Assembly: GCA_009823505.1 (NCBI GenBank)
Contig: VZQC01000598.1
Span: 59,130-123,129, forward strand
Reading direction: 5' to 3'
DNA length: 64,000 nt
Origin: Rhizomys pruinosus
Taxonomy: Eukaryota > Chordata > Mammalia > Rodentia > Spalacidae
Below the pieces are notes generated by a model that saw only the letters and a list, made by a program, of their open reading frames with translations, ran no database searches and was not told the origin of the DNA. How positions within the stretch are numbered: the stretch's first letter is position 1; each line of letters begins with the position of its first letter. The translations under genes were made by a program, and so were the position numbers. Below are positions 23,128 through 33,689 of the stretch, in pieces.

Positions 23128-23877
23128 ATTTTCTCCCCAAGGGATCTCCATTTCTTTATCTTAAGGAGTTGAAGATGAGTGAAGGTTCATTTTCCATAAC
23201 TACTTCCAGAGAGCATTATGCTGTTGACTCTGCCTATCAAAAGAAAAGACATCTCTGGCTTTCTGACTATGCAAGTGAGATACTACAGGTGGCTCTGAAA
23301 TTGGATGGGCTGGAAATCAGAGTTGCATGAGTCTCATGATTAAAGATGAATATTTATGCATTGTTTTGTTGTTCTTGGAAGTGCTCAGAGCCCTCTCGAA
23401 GCATAGCTTCATGGACACATGATTCATCGAAGACCAGCCAGCCATCAGGTGCATGTGCAGCTCTTAAGTGACTAGCTGCTTTAGAACTTTAATAATTGAC
23501 TAATATGGCAGCTCTTCTGCTTCCTAAAAATTTATCCTGGTATTGTATTTCATGAGTCTTCTATGTCATAGCATGTGTCTTTACATCACATATATGTGCA
23601 TATACATATACATTCCCATTGCATTGATTTAATCCAGTTTATATGTTTATAAATATACATTGTATTATAATGGATATGAGTTGTTTCAAGTTGATTTTTT
23701 TTTTTTTACCAAATAAAGACTAGCTAGTTGGAACACTTTATCAATAAGACTAGCTAGTTGGAACACACAAATGTATAAACAGTTCTCTAACAATGAGGAG
23801 AGGAATTTCTGGTCAAAAGTATGTTCATATTTACGGGTGCTTTCTTTTTGTTTATTTTTCCTTTTCTTCTCTTTCTG
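23128..23877. other. No gene seen; a 30-bp tandem duplication
   Basis: Within AT-rich DNA, AAGACTAGCTAGTTGGAACA occurs at about 23716 and again about 30 bases later, a local two-copy tandem duplication. A T run lies near 23696-23708. Confidence 0.6.
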
Positions 23878-24002
23878 TTTTTTTTCACCCCCTTTGGAGA
23901 CAGGGTTTCCCTGTAGACCAGGCTGGCCTTGAACTCACAGAGATCCCCCTGTCTCTGCCTCCCGAGTGCTGATATTAAAGTCATGAAGCACCATGCCTAA
24001 CT
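23878..24002 (-). repeat. B1 SINE lacking the internal segment
   Basis: TTTGGAGACAGGGTTTCCCT runs directly into GTAGACCAGGCTGGCC. About 29 bases (from CCCCAGC to CACTCTGT) that other B1 copies here carry are missing. This is either a proto-B1 without the 29-bp duplication or a deletion between the two CTGTAG repeats. Confidence 0.85.
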
Positions 24003-24159
24003 CTGTTTTGTTTTTGAAAATGCCACTTTGCTTTCCAAAGTAATTTTATTCATTAATGTTTTCATCTTCTCTGTATCATTACAATTCCAGAAACGTCTGC
24101 CTGCCTGCTGGCCTGACTGCATTTATCACTTGCTTTTTCTGTCTCTGAACAAGAGACTT

Positions 24160-24368
24160 TTATTTAAAGACAAGGTCTCGGGTTTTCCAGGTTGGCTTGC
24201 TGCTCACTAGGCAGCAAGGAATGACCTTTAACTTCTGATCTTCTTGTCTATTCCTCTTAAATGCTGGGATTACAAGCATGTGCACCTCATTCAGTGTGTG
24301 CTGTATTGAGATCAAGCTCAGGGCTTTGCACATGTTAGATAAGCACTCTACCAACTTTGTTATTACCC
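24160..24368 (-). repeat. B4 SINE, old
   Basis: A minus-strand B1-like part (AAAGACAAGGTCTCGGG to TGCTGGGATTACAAGCATGT) is followed by an ID-like part (GAGATCAAGCTCAGGGCTTT, GATAAGCACTCTACCAAC). The order fits B4. Confidence 0.8.
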
Positions 24369-25009
24369 CCCCCCATGACTTGGGATTTCTTAAGCTAAAG
24401 ATAGCAGTGCACTCAAGTGTGCCTATGGATATGCTGATTGCCTCTTCTCCATTTATTTTATTTTGCATTTTCATTTGTGAAATACTAGAATACTGCTAAA
24501 TTGATAGGACCAATTAAAATGTCAATATACCTAGACATGCTATGTAATGACAATATATCTACAGAATTTGAAATCAGATTTCTTATTATTCTAAACTTAG
24601 GAACATTCAGTTCTGTCAAGTCTTGTAAGTTCTAGCCATTTTGTGTGATAGAATCCAATTGTGATTTTAAAATGCATTTCCCTGACAGCCAGCAAGGCTG
24701 ATTGCTTTCATAGATTTATTTTTCAGTTGAGTTTCTTTCTTGTTTAGGAAGGAAACTTTGTCTTTGACTCTTTTTGCCATTAGATGTCTGTTCTTACTGA
24801 TTTGAGGAATTAAATTTTTATTTTGGTATTGTAGATCCATATGCATTCATAAGCAATAATAGAGAGAAATACAGTTACCTTTATTCAGTTTCTTTCATTG
24901 GTGATGTCCTGCATTAGTATTGCATAATATCACAGTCAAGAAAAGAAGCTAAAATTGATAAAATTCAATGATGTTATTCTGATTTCACATCTTGTACATA
25001 TCTGTGTGT
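24369..25009. other. No gene seen; possibly old L1 sequence
   Basis: The text from about 24640 onward (TGATTTTAAAATGCATTTCC) could be the continuation of the minus-strand old L1 that follows. It is too diverged to be sure. Confidence 0.4.
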
Positions 25010-25029
25010 ATATTGTATATGGTTATGTG

Positions 25030-25063
<34 letters not shown>

Positions 25064-25320
25064 TTATATTCTATATAATTTTATTGTCTGTATAGGTTTG
25101 TGTATCTGTTACCATAGTCAAAACACTAATTCTATAACAAAAGGACCCTCCCTACTGTTTCCCTTTTAAACCACACTAATCTTTCCCACTGCATATCTCC
25201 TTGGAAAACCACAAATCTGTTCTTCACCTCTATAATTTTATCATTTCAAGAATGTCATATACATACAATAAGACAGGATGAACCACTTTTGCTTAAATGC
25301 ATCTTGTTTTCTGATCTTTT
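25010..25320 (-). mobile_element. Old L1 (L1M-like), tandem copy 1
   Basis: AAATCTGTTCTTCACCTCTA, TAATTTTATCATTTCAAGAA and AATAAGACAGGATGAACC are the reverse-complement landmarks of an old mammalian L1 ORF2 end. The unit contains (AT)n at about 25035-25060 and is repeated immediately downstream. Confidence 0.75.
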
Positions 25321-25882
25321 ATATTGTATATGATTATGTGCTGATATATATATATATATGTATATATGAATTATCTTCTATACAATTTTATTGTCTGTAT
25401 AGGTTTGTGTATCTGTTACCATAGTCAAAACACTAATTCTATAACAAAAGGACCCTCCCTACTGTTTCCTCCCTCCCTTTTTTTTTTTTTTTTTTTTTTT
25501 TTGGTTTTTTTTTGAGACAAGGGTCTCCCTGCCCCAGCTGGCCTGGAACTCACTCTGTAGACCAGGCTGGCCTTGAACTCACAAAGATCCGCCTGCCTCT
25601 GCCTCCCGAGTGCTAGGATTAAAGGCGTGCACCACCACACCTGTCTGTGTTTCCCTTTTTAAACCACACTAATCTTTCCCACTGCATATCTCCTTGGAAA
25701 ACCACAAATCTGTTCTTCACCTCTATAATTTTATCATTTCAAGAATGCTATATACGACACAATAAGACAGGATGAACTGCTTTTGGATCAGCTTTTTTCG
25801 TGATTAGCTTAATTCCCTGGAGATATATGCATCTTGTTTTCTGATCTTTTTTTAAAATGCAAATATACTCTCAGACATGTGG
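25321..25882 (-). mobile_element. Old L1 (L1M-like), tandem copy 2, split by a B1
   Basis: It repeats copy 1 from ATATTGTATATGATTATGTG to GCATCTTGTTTTCTGATC, with a B1 inserted in the middle. It keeps an extra stretch (GGATCAGCTTTTTTCGTG to CCCTGGAGATATA) that belongs to the L1 and was lost from copy 1. Confidence 0.75.
25478..25645 (-). repeat. B1 SINE inserted in tandem copy 2
   Basis: A poly(T) tail of about 26 T is followed by an intact B1 body to CACCACACCTGTCT. The host phrase TGTTTCC is repeated on both sides, a 7-8 bp duplication. Copy 1 provides the empty site for direct comparison. Confidence 0.95.
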
Positions 25883-25887
25883 CCCTC

Positions 25888-26295
25888 TGTGCTGGATAGC
25901 TTTGGTGTCAACTTGACACACCTGGTTTGAGGGAGCCTCAATTGGGGAATTGGCTCCATTGGATTGGCCTGTGGCCACATCTGTGGAGTATTGTCTTGAT
26001 TGTCAGGCAATGTGGGAGGGCCCAGCCCACAATGAGTAGTGCCACCCTGGGCAGGCTATTGTGTACTGTATAAGAAGGCAGGCTGGGCATGAGCCAGGAG
26101 AGCAAGCCAGTGAACAGCACTCCTCCATGGCATGTGCTTCAGCTCCTGCCTCCAGGTTCCTGCTCTGAGTTCCTGCCTTGGGCTCCCTAAGTAATGAACT
26201 GTGACCCAGGAGATGTAAGCTGAATAAACCCTTTCCTCCCCAAGTTGGTGTTGGTCAGAGTGTTTTGTCACAGCAATGGAACACAAACTAGAACA
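25888..26295 (+). mobile_element. Solo LTR, ERVL-type (408 bp)
   Basis: It begins TGTGCTGGATAGC, ends AACTAGAACA and is flanked by the perfect 5-bp duplication CCCTC (25883-25887 and 26296-26300). It contains TGTCAACTTGACACACC near the start and the poly(A) signal in GCTGAATAAACCCTTTCC, the layout of ERVL/MLT2-like LTRs. No internal region adjoins it. The same family occurs inverted at 39178-39582. Confidence 0.85.
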
Positions 26296-26345
26296 CCCTC
26301 CCTTCTGGATATTCTCCATTGTGATTTAACACGTTTTCCTCCATT

Positions 26346-27379
26346 CCAACCTCCCTAAGACCAATTGCACATTCACGTTCATTGTTGTCTTAATCCTTGG
26401 GATATGGTGAACACTCCTTTGAATTTCTTGGCCAAACTGAGATATTAGATATTGCCACATACGTATCTATCATCTCACATCTTAGTGCCCTGGAAGACTG
26501 AGATTTGATTCTGATTCATGAACATTTGGGTGAAGCTGGTGAATCTGCCTCAAGGCATTTCTAATCCAGAATTCTTATGGAGTTACAATTTGAAAAAAAC
26601 GAAAAACACCTTAGATTTAGATAAAGTAATCTGATTAAGTAACTACTATTTTGAAAAAAATGCTGTTTTTGCCTTAAAACTCTTTGATTGCCTTAAAGCT
26701 TTGTGAATGCTCCTTCAAGTATTTGAATTCATTAGGTTATGATTTTAATTCATTGTCTTTTTTGGAACATAAACCTCATGATTTTCATTGTCATTTCCTT
26801 CTTCAATGGCTATCATGTTTTTTTAAAATAACTGTGAGTAAAACAGTAAAGTTTTCAGAATCTTAGAAATGGTGGAAGTATTGAGTTTATACTGTCTTTA
26901 AGCCTTAGCTCACTAAGACATCTCTCACCCATTTCCCAGGTTCTAGGATGATATAATTTGTTAATAGACTGAGTATGATTTTTTGATACATTGCTTAGCC
27001 AGAAGCTAGAGTAGTAGAAACAAAGATTGCATTGACTTCCACAAGTACTGCTTATTATTATAAACAGGTTATCATACATCTCCAGAAAAGGTTAGAAATT
27101 GACACGAGTTCAAAAAAGGCCACAGAAATTCTCTAAAATAAAGACACTTGCCATTTAAATTTCCAAAGGACGAAGTCACAAACTTCTTTATTAGCCCTCT
27201 GGTTTAAAAGTGGATTTCCCCTTTTATCATGTCTACATTTACCTACAAATGCAGCATTAGTCACAGAACACTACAAGGTATTTTGGAAAGCTAGGTAGAG
27301 AACTGGGGACAGAATTCCTTTAGTGATTTCTAATTAGCTAACAGCTGTGACTCATAGATCATTGACTGGAGGATGTGAA
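26346..27379. other. No gene or clear repeat seen
   Basis: The first ~50 bases after the LTR (CTTCTGGATATTCTCCATTG) probably continue the old L1 that the LTR entered. The rest is AT-rich single-copy-looking DNA. Confidence 0.4.
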
Positions 27380-27500
27380 GGCATCCTAGGGACCATCTTC
27401 TCAAGGCCCTTCACTGCAAAGATGAGAAAATATGAGTGCAAGAGAAGGTTGTTGACTTATCCAAGACATCCTGCTTTAGAACCAAGTTTAGATTTCAGAT
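27380..27500 (-). repeat. MIR SINE fragment, ancient
   Basis: AAGATGAGAAAATATGAGTG, GTTGTTGACTTATCCAAGAC and AGAACCAAGTTTAGATTTCA follow the reverse-complement order of MIR (gatgaggaaactgag, gacttgcccaag, gaacccaggtct). Confidence 0.55.
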
Positions 27501-30045
27501 GGTTTGAGTTGTGTCGCTGGTGGGATACTTGACACAAATCAAGGAATGCTATTTAAAAAATATGTTGCCCATTCTGCAGCAAGTGTAGGAAAGGCACTGA
27601 ACTTTCTGCAAAGATAGATAAGTCAAGGTTTCCCTGAGAAGCCTACCAGTTTCTGGGGGAGTTGGACAAGTAACAAGATGCATGACTGTAGACCAGTGGT
27701 ACAACAGAGATGGGGACAAAGGGCCAAGAAATCACCAAGGAGGGACTAACAAAACAGGTTATTGCAGTACATTTGTCATGTGTCTCTAGTTCCCTCGACA
27801 TTTATTTCAAGGCAGCAGGGATGAGAGGGAATATGCCATATAACCTGCTGTGGACTTGACCAAATTGACCTGGTTTTCCCGGGTACTGAGAACTTTGGGT
27901 TCATGACTGTTTTTGATTTTATTGTTTAAGAAGCACCAAAATTATAATCCTCCAGAAGCAATCTTTGGTGTGTATCCAGAAGTAAGAACTATTTGGAAAA
28001 AGAAAGGAATTATAGATCAAATATATTTTATCTTCCTCAAGCTGAGGATTTTCAAATAGATCTAAGAGTAGCGTTTTGAACTGCCTCCCAGACATGTAAT
28101 GTATCTTTAACTTGTCCATGAAGTTTCGTCAAGATAGAGATTATATAAAAGAACTATGGCTTTGCCTTATTAGCCTCCTTTCCTCCTCACTAACTACAAG
28201 CACATTAAATCAGACTTTTCTGTTCAGTTGTGTTTACCTATCCCAAGGTTACATTGCAAATTTGTCTTGTAATGCTACCTTCTCTATGTTTATTTACCAC
28301 TTGCACACATTTGGGGGACCCCCATGTTGGATTCCTTCACCCTACCTGTGATTTCACCTGAAGCTGTTGTATACAGTTCCTTAATATCTTGACAGGATCT
28401 TATTTCAATCTTTGCCTGTTTTGCTCTTCAAAGCATCATGTCCTTTCACAGATCCCACACAGCTAGCCAAGAAATGCAGGGAAGTAGTTCTACAAACGTC
28501 TGTCAATCACTCCAGGAGTTTCCTGCATCTGCTTCTTCATTGTGGTGGGAAAATTCCAAGAGGCTTCTCCCACAGCACCTGAGACTCTCATCCCAAAGCC
28601 ACAGAGATACTGAGCTAAGGAGTTGCTCCCAGAAATAAGCAGGCCAGTAGTGGGCTGTGACCCTTGTGCTACATCCTACTTTTCAACTCTTGCTCTTTCC
28701 CTAGAGGTGATCTCTGAGGTCACCTATCCAATAACTTACGTGTACCTTGCTTTAGCTTTGCTATGGGGCACCCACACTTGAGATGCTTCACAATTCTGAA
28801 TTTATATCTGATCATTATTGCATTGATATTGGGATAACCTTTAAGTCATAACTGTTTACAAAAGTTTCATGTCCCGAATTTGCTTTCCTATACATAAAAC
28901 AAAGAGGCACTAACCAAGTCTGTTTAATGACACAGCAAATGGAAAAACCTACCAGGACAGATAAGACCCAGAAAACTGTGTGAGATGAGCTGAAACTACT
29001 TTGTACACTAAATTTTGCTTCTCCAGAGGCGATGTCAGTGAAAGTGTCTGAGATGTTTTCAGTAGGTCTACTTATATTACTGCTCAGTTTATTGCTTCCA
29101 ACTGTTTGTTTAGGAACTGTCAGTTTAAGTGAAGTCTTTATTTTCTTTTTCATTTTTTCCTGGTTGTAAAAGTAATAAATATCCATTGTAGAAAATGGAG
29201 GGTAGACAGAAAACTACAATGCAGTAAGTAATAATCGTGCATAATTTCACATTCCAGATTAATCACTGTTGATATTCTCCTAAATGCTGCTTCTGTTTGG
29301 AGAGTATCTGAAGAGGGAAATGATGATGTTGGGAAGGAGAGTGAGATGCAGACTATACTTCTTGTTTAATGTTCTATTTTTCTCACTTAACAGCATTTCT
29401 GTAACATCACTAAGAAAACATTTTTATTGATATCCTTGCAAAAGCCCACAATTTATTCTTAGTATTAAATTTTCAAATTTTCTTTTATGGCAATAGCACT
29501 GGCACAAATATATTTTGTATATTAATAGACAAAGCTTTGATACTTCCCATATGTAGAGTCCTGTAATAGGATGAATGGTTGAAGGAACATTTACATACTG
29601 ATCCTAGTGGTTATTTTCAGGTCGAATACATTCAGCAATTGATGCTTCCTTGCAGAGCTGGCTTTGTTAGTGTGTGAGCTTTGCAGTTGCTCTGGGACCC
29701 AGGCTGAGAAGGACCCTGTCCTGTGTCAATTCTCCTTGATCATCTTGAAATTTTTCATGATTAGAATAATAGGAACTCCTCATTTTTACTTCACTCTGGA
29801 CCCCGCAACATGTGCAACTGGTCCTCCTTCCACGAGAGAACCAAGAGAGCAAAATCCATCATTTCAAGAGCTTTCATAATTGGAGATGTGAAAAGCAAGA
29901 GTTCAAATGGAAATGATATTCCCCAATGCCTAGTTCCTCATTTTTATTTTCTTATTGGCTATTGGGATTGTTAATAAGCGCACTGAAAAGACAAACTCTG
30001 GGTGTAGGTATGTCTAAGAGAGATTTTCTTTTCATTTTTTTTTTT
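27501..30045. other. No gene seen, 2.5 kb repeat-poor
   Basis: The longest frame on the minus strand here (28815-29186, 123 codons) has one hydrophobic segment but no recognisable domain and a length expected by chance. 29150-29560 has the look of an ancient mammalian repeat. Confidence 0.4.
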
Positions 30046-30255
30046 TTCTTTCTTTTTGAGACAGGGTCTCCCTATAGTCCCAGCTGGCCTGGAACTCACT
30101 CTGTAGACCAGGATGGTCTTGAACTCACAGAGAGCTGCCTGCCTCTGCCTCCCATGTGCTAGGATTAACCACCGTGTGGGTGCTGGGAAGTGAACTCTGG
30201 TTCTCTGCAAGAGTAGTTGTCGCTCTTAACTGCTTGAGCCATCTCTCCAGTCCCA
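30046..30255 (-). repeat. Chimeric SINE: B2 head joined to B1 body
   Basis: On the minus strand a B2 head (GGGACTGGAGAGATGGCTCA to CCCAGCACCCACACGGTGG) runs without a gap into B1 sequence from TTAATCCTAGCACATGGGAG to its A-rich end. Both parts share one orientation. GGTGG occurs at about this place in both parents and could have mediated the switch. It resembles the design of B4 but uses a B2 head in place of ID. Confidence 0.75.
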
Positions 30256-30289
30256 AAAGATTTTTCTAGATTACCTTTAATGAGGGTGG

Positions 30290-30490
30290 TAGTGTTCCAT
30301 AGGTGGGTGCTTCAGAGTAGATAAAACAAGAGAGCAGAGTGAAAAAGCAAGTGGGCCCAGCAGCAGGATAGCATCCCTCTCTGCTTTCCGACCGTGGATC
30401 TTGGATGCAATGCTACCAGCTGCCCTAACCGCCTGCTGCCGTGATGTTCCCGCCACAATGGACTGAGATTCAATCTCGGAGTTAAGAAAC
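30290..30490 (+). mobile_element. Fragment of an ERVL/MaLR-like LTR
   Basis: GATCTTGGATGCAATGCTAC, CAGCTGCCCTAACCGCCTGC and TGATGTTCCCGCCACAATGG line up with the middle of the LTR at 45364-45727 (GTACGTGCAATGTGACCAGC, TGCCTCGCACTCCTGCCCCC). Both ends are missing. Confidence 0.5.
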
Positions 30491-30518
30491 TTTTTGACCC
30501 TTTAACTTACTTTTTTTA

Positions 30519-30745
30519 GGGGTGGCTGGAGAGATCGCCCTCGTTGGTTTATAGCGCACCGACTGCTCTTGCGGAAGACCCGGTTCGATCCCTAGCACCA
30601 ACCAACCATGGGGCTGAGAACCATCTGTAACTCCATTCCAGAGAAATCTCCGCGTGGCATGCACGACACGGGTGCACACAAACCTACATGCAGACAGTTA
30701 CATTCATACACCCTTACAAAAAATAAAATAAAAAAAATTAAAAAC
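30519..30745 (+). repeat. B2 SINE, rearranged
   Basis: The head, CCGACTGCTCTTGCGG, GGTTCGATCC, ATGCACGACACGGGTGCACA and tail are present. The A-box region reads ATCGCCCTCGTTGGTTTATA, unlike any other copy here, and about 40 bases of the body (TCCAGGGGAATCC to CCTCCG) are lost. TTACTTTTnTTAGG flanks it imperfectly. Confidence 0.85.
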
Positions 30746-31029
30746 ATTACTTTTGTTAGGCCTCATATTCCATGAAAAAAATAATCAAACTGCTTAGCAA
30801 TGTAGGTTTCTGCAAGAGATAGAGGCATTGAGACTCAGGTTTCAGGTATTTCTAGTCTTGGATTTTTTTCCTGTTGTCTGTTCAGCATTATACCAGACTG
30901 TGTTACTAACTGATGTATTTGAATAGCATAGGTTTTTCCTCTGCTAACAGTTACTACTGGATGAGAAAACATAGTCATAGACTTATGTAATTGTTACCTT
31001 TTACATTGCTCTGAAAAAAACAAACAAAA

Positions 31030-31379
31030 AAAAAAACAGTTGACAGAGGCAACTTATAAGGAGTTAACTTGCAGTTCCAAGGGATCGTGATCATGGTGGA
31101 GAAGGTAAGCTGAGAGGCGCAGTCAGCAGACGGGCGGGGGCGGGGCGGGGGTGAGTGGTGGTTGCAGTGGAGCCTTGTAACATGGTGAGAACCAGAAAGC
31201 AGAGAACAAGAGTAAAATAAACAGGTATACCTTCAGAGCTCAGCCTGAGTCACATGCCTGGCATCATCCCCTTAAAGGCTCCACATCCTTTAGTGCCACA
31301 AGCTGTGGATCTAAAACATGTTCAAAACATGTGACTATTGGGGCGTTTATACTTAGACCATATCATCATATGCAGCACT

Positions 31380-31390
<11 letters not shown>
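31030..31390. mobile_element. Old rodent LTR-like interspersed repeat
   Basis: ACAGAGGCAACTTATAAGGA, GTTCCAAGGGATCGTGATCA, TGGTGGAGAAGG and CATGTGACTATTGGGGCG follow a common rodent dispersed repeat. It contains the G-rich tract at 31132-31151 and hosts the B1 at 31384-31580 near its end. Confidence 0.5.
31132..31151 (+). other. G-quadruplex-type sequence
   Basis: GGGCGGGGGCGGGGCGGGGG has four G runs of three or more separated by single C, which satisfies the canonical four-tetrad-run pattern with one-base loops. This island is unusual in the AT-rich window. Confidence 0.8.
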
Positions 31391-31414
<24 letters not shown>

Positions 31415-31580
31415 TTATTATTTTTATTTATTTTGGTCTTTTCCAGACAGGGTCTCCCTGTAGCCCCAGCTGTCCTGGAGGCTCACTCGTAACCAGGCTG
31501 GCCTATTGAAACTTACAAGATCTGCCTGCCTCTGCCTCCCACGTGCTAGGATTAAAGGTGTGCGCCACCATGCCCGGCCT
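31384..31580 (-). repeat. B1 SINE with a (TTTA)n tail
   Basis: The B1 body 31434-31580 reads GGTCTTTTCCAGACAGGG to CACCATGCCCGGCC. Its A tail has become (TTTA)n over about 31381-31417. The target-site duplication GCAGCACTTTAT lies at 31372-31383 and 31581-31592, so the microsatellite arose inside the insertion. Confidence 0.9.
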
Positions 31581-31592
31581 GCAGCACTTTAT

Positions 31593-32085
31593 TTTTAAAG
31601 GCGGTGTTCAGCACTACACAAGTAGAAACAAAAGAAGAATGTGTGGATGTGATAGATAATAATGTGGTCAAAACAACATGCTCGTAAGAGACTGAGAAAT
31701 GTCTATATATACCTACAGAGACTGTGGCATTTACTACACAACGCCACATTACGGTGATGATGAGATAAAGACAGCTTGACTCCTGGCATCTATTTTAAAG
31801 CTAAGTGAAGACCTGACCTGCTTAGAACACACTCCATCAGATATCTCTCAGAACTGTGTTCCCAAACAAGGGCTCACTCATTCTTTTGTTGAAACCGTAT
31901 ATCAAGCATAAGATAGGGAACTAAAAGCTGGGTCCTTACCTGTCCTCTAGAAAGAGAAGGAGATTTTGCAGCCCATTCTGATTTCTGATTCCTATAGGTT
32001 TTATCCAATGCACTAACAATCATAAGCAGTAAAAGTTTCTCTGAATGTTTTCAATGAGGGAAAAAAAAAGCTATCTGGAAGAGTT
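31593..32085. other. No gene or clear repeat seen
   Basis: Single-copy-looking DNA. Confidence 0.35.
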
Positions 32086-32088
32086 TGA

Positions 32089-32110
32089 TACACACACACA
32101 CACACACACC
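32089..32110. repeat. (CA)n microsatellite
   Basis: About ten CA units. Confidence 0.9.
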
Positions 32111-32139
32111 ATCCCACAACCTCTCATCACCCCGCGCAT

Positions 32140-32275
32140 TCACTACTCTATTTGGGTCCAGGGCAGGGCTGAATCCTTCTTCTGGCCTCTGCTGGATTTA
32201 CATGCATATGATGCACTGACATACATATAGGTAAAACATTTATGCACATGAAATAAAAAAAATAAATAAAATGCT
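32140..32275 (+). repeat. Possible 3' part of an old B2/B3
   Basis: CTTCTTCTGGCCTCTGCTGG, ATGATGCACTGACATACAT and the A-rich end with AATAAATAAAATG resemble the 3' half of B2/B3. The head is missing or replaced by the CA repeat. Confidence 0.5.
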
Positions 32276-32954
32276 AACTAAATAAACAAGCTAAGGTATG
32301 ATTAACTTTCTAGTTGCAAGATTAGGTAAAAGTCAGTCATTTGTCCACAGTATGTCCATGTTGTAAATGTTATATGTACCACAGATGCCTATGTGTTTTC
32401 TTCTTACTTCAAATCTAAGTGTTAGAGCCACGTTGGATAGATTATAGCTTATCTTTAGGGGGCGTTTGGTGTGAGTTAGCAAGAGTTTAAACAGATTTTC
32501 CTAAAAAAAACATATTTACGATCAGTGTCTTTTAATTTTTGCCTTCAATACAGTCTAAACTTCTCTGAATACTAAGTAATGTGTTGGGCAAGGTGCAGGG
32601 AAAGGTGAGGACAGGATGAATTCTAATCCTAAAAGAAGTCTGGTGATGGGCGTCCACAGATGCCTTTAAGAATAGTATCTTATTATCTTGTCAATCCATT
32701 ATAATATATATATATTTATGTTGAAGGTTTTAGGAATTTCTATTCAAGTTCTATTACTTAAATTGTTACTGTAAACTAAATGTAAGCAATATGCTGATTA
32801 AAGGAAGGATTTGTGCTGTCTCTTGGTGTTACCTAGTTTCCGTTTATCCACAGGTGACCCAGTCAAGGACAGGATGTGGCTGGTAACAACAGAGAGCAGC
32901 CCAGCCCAGCATTATTTCCCCCAGGAATTTGCATTGAGATTATCTTTCATTTTA
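32276..32954. other. No gene or clear repeat seen
   Basis: AT-rich DNA with a short TATATA run near 32704-32714. Confidence 0.35.
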
Positions 32955-33288
32955 CTGTGGATTCAAGTTTTTTCATTTTACTTTTTATTGTTTCTTTTTT
33001 TTTTTTTGCAATTTTCATACAATATACTTTGATGGTATTTAGGTTCCTACCCTATCCACATATCCTTCCACTGCCCCCCTGGCTAATTTAATATACTCTC
33101 TTATATATACAACATGGCCTATAGATTCTTATTTGTATTCCTAAATATCTTTCAGTGTGGGTCCATCTACTGGTCCCACTAAGAGTGCCATCCCTGTGAG
33201 ACACTGTCTTTCTCCCTCTAGGCAGCCATCGATTGCCAAAACTTCCATACCCACTTCCCCATGTCTATGTTGGCCTTTTGTCTGTTTT
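32955..33288 (-). mobile_element. L1 3' UTR (Lx-like)
   Basis: TTTTCATACAATATACTTTG, TCCTACCCTATCCACATATC, GAGACACTGTCTTTCTCCCT, GGCAGCCATCGATTGCCAAA and TGTTGGCCTTTTGTCTGTTT follow the reversed order of a rodent L1 3' UTR. The T-rich start is the reversed tail. Confidence 0.75.
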
Positions 33289-33296
33289 GAGGTATT

Positions 33297-33532
33297 TTTT
33301 TTTAATTTTATTTATTTCTGTATGTGTATGAATGTACTGTCTGCATGCAAGTCTGTGCACCCGTGTCGTGCAACGCCGCGGAGGTCAGAAGCGGGTGTCG
33401 GATTCCCCTGGAACTGGAGTTCTCCTGGAATTGGAGTTTCAGACGGTTCTCGGCCACCATGTGGGTGCTGGGGATCGAACCCGGGTCCTCTGCAAGAGCG
33501 GTCGGTGCTCTTAACCGCTAGGCCATCTCTCC
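33297..33532 (-). repeat. B2 SINE, young type, nested in a B1 tail
   Basis: The T-rich tail, GTATGAATGTACTGTCTGCA, CGTGTCGTGCAACGCCGCGG and GGATCGAACCCGGGTC run back to the head GGCCATCTCTCCA. GAGGTATT flanks it at about 33289-33296 and 33533-33540. The site is the T-rich tail of the old B1 that follows, so it is a SINE inside a SINE. Confidence 0.93.
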
Positions 33533-33540
33533 AGAGGTAT

Positions 33541-33681
33541 TATTTTAAGACAAGGTTTCCCTGTAGCCCCAGCTGGCCTGGAATTTGCTATATAGACCAG
33601 GTTGGCCTCAATCTCATAGAGATCCTTGGACCTCTATGTCTTGAGTACTGGAATCAAAGGCATGCACCACCAGGGCCTGGC
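33541..33681 (-). repeat. B1 SINE, old
   Basis: TTTTAAGACAAGGTTTCCCT, TATAGACCAGGTTGGCCTCA and GAGTACTGGAATCAAAGGCA are in B1 order with about 15-20% divergence by eye. Confidence 0.8.
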
Positions 33682-33689
33682 ATTTGGGA

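Noticed and set aside
28815..29186. A 123-codon minus-strand frame with one hydrophobic segment
   Set aside because: A length like this is expected by chance in 64 kb read in six frames. There is no domain, no codon bias and no splice context that I can see.
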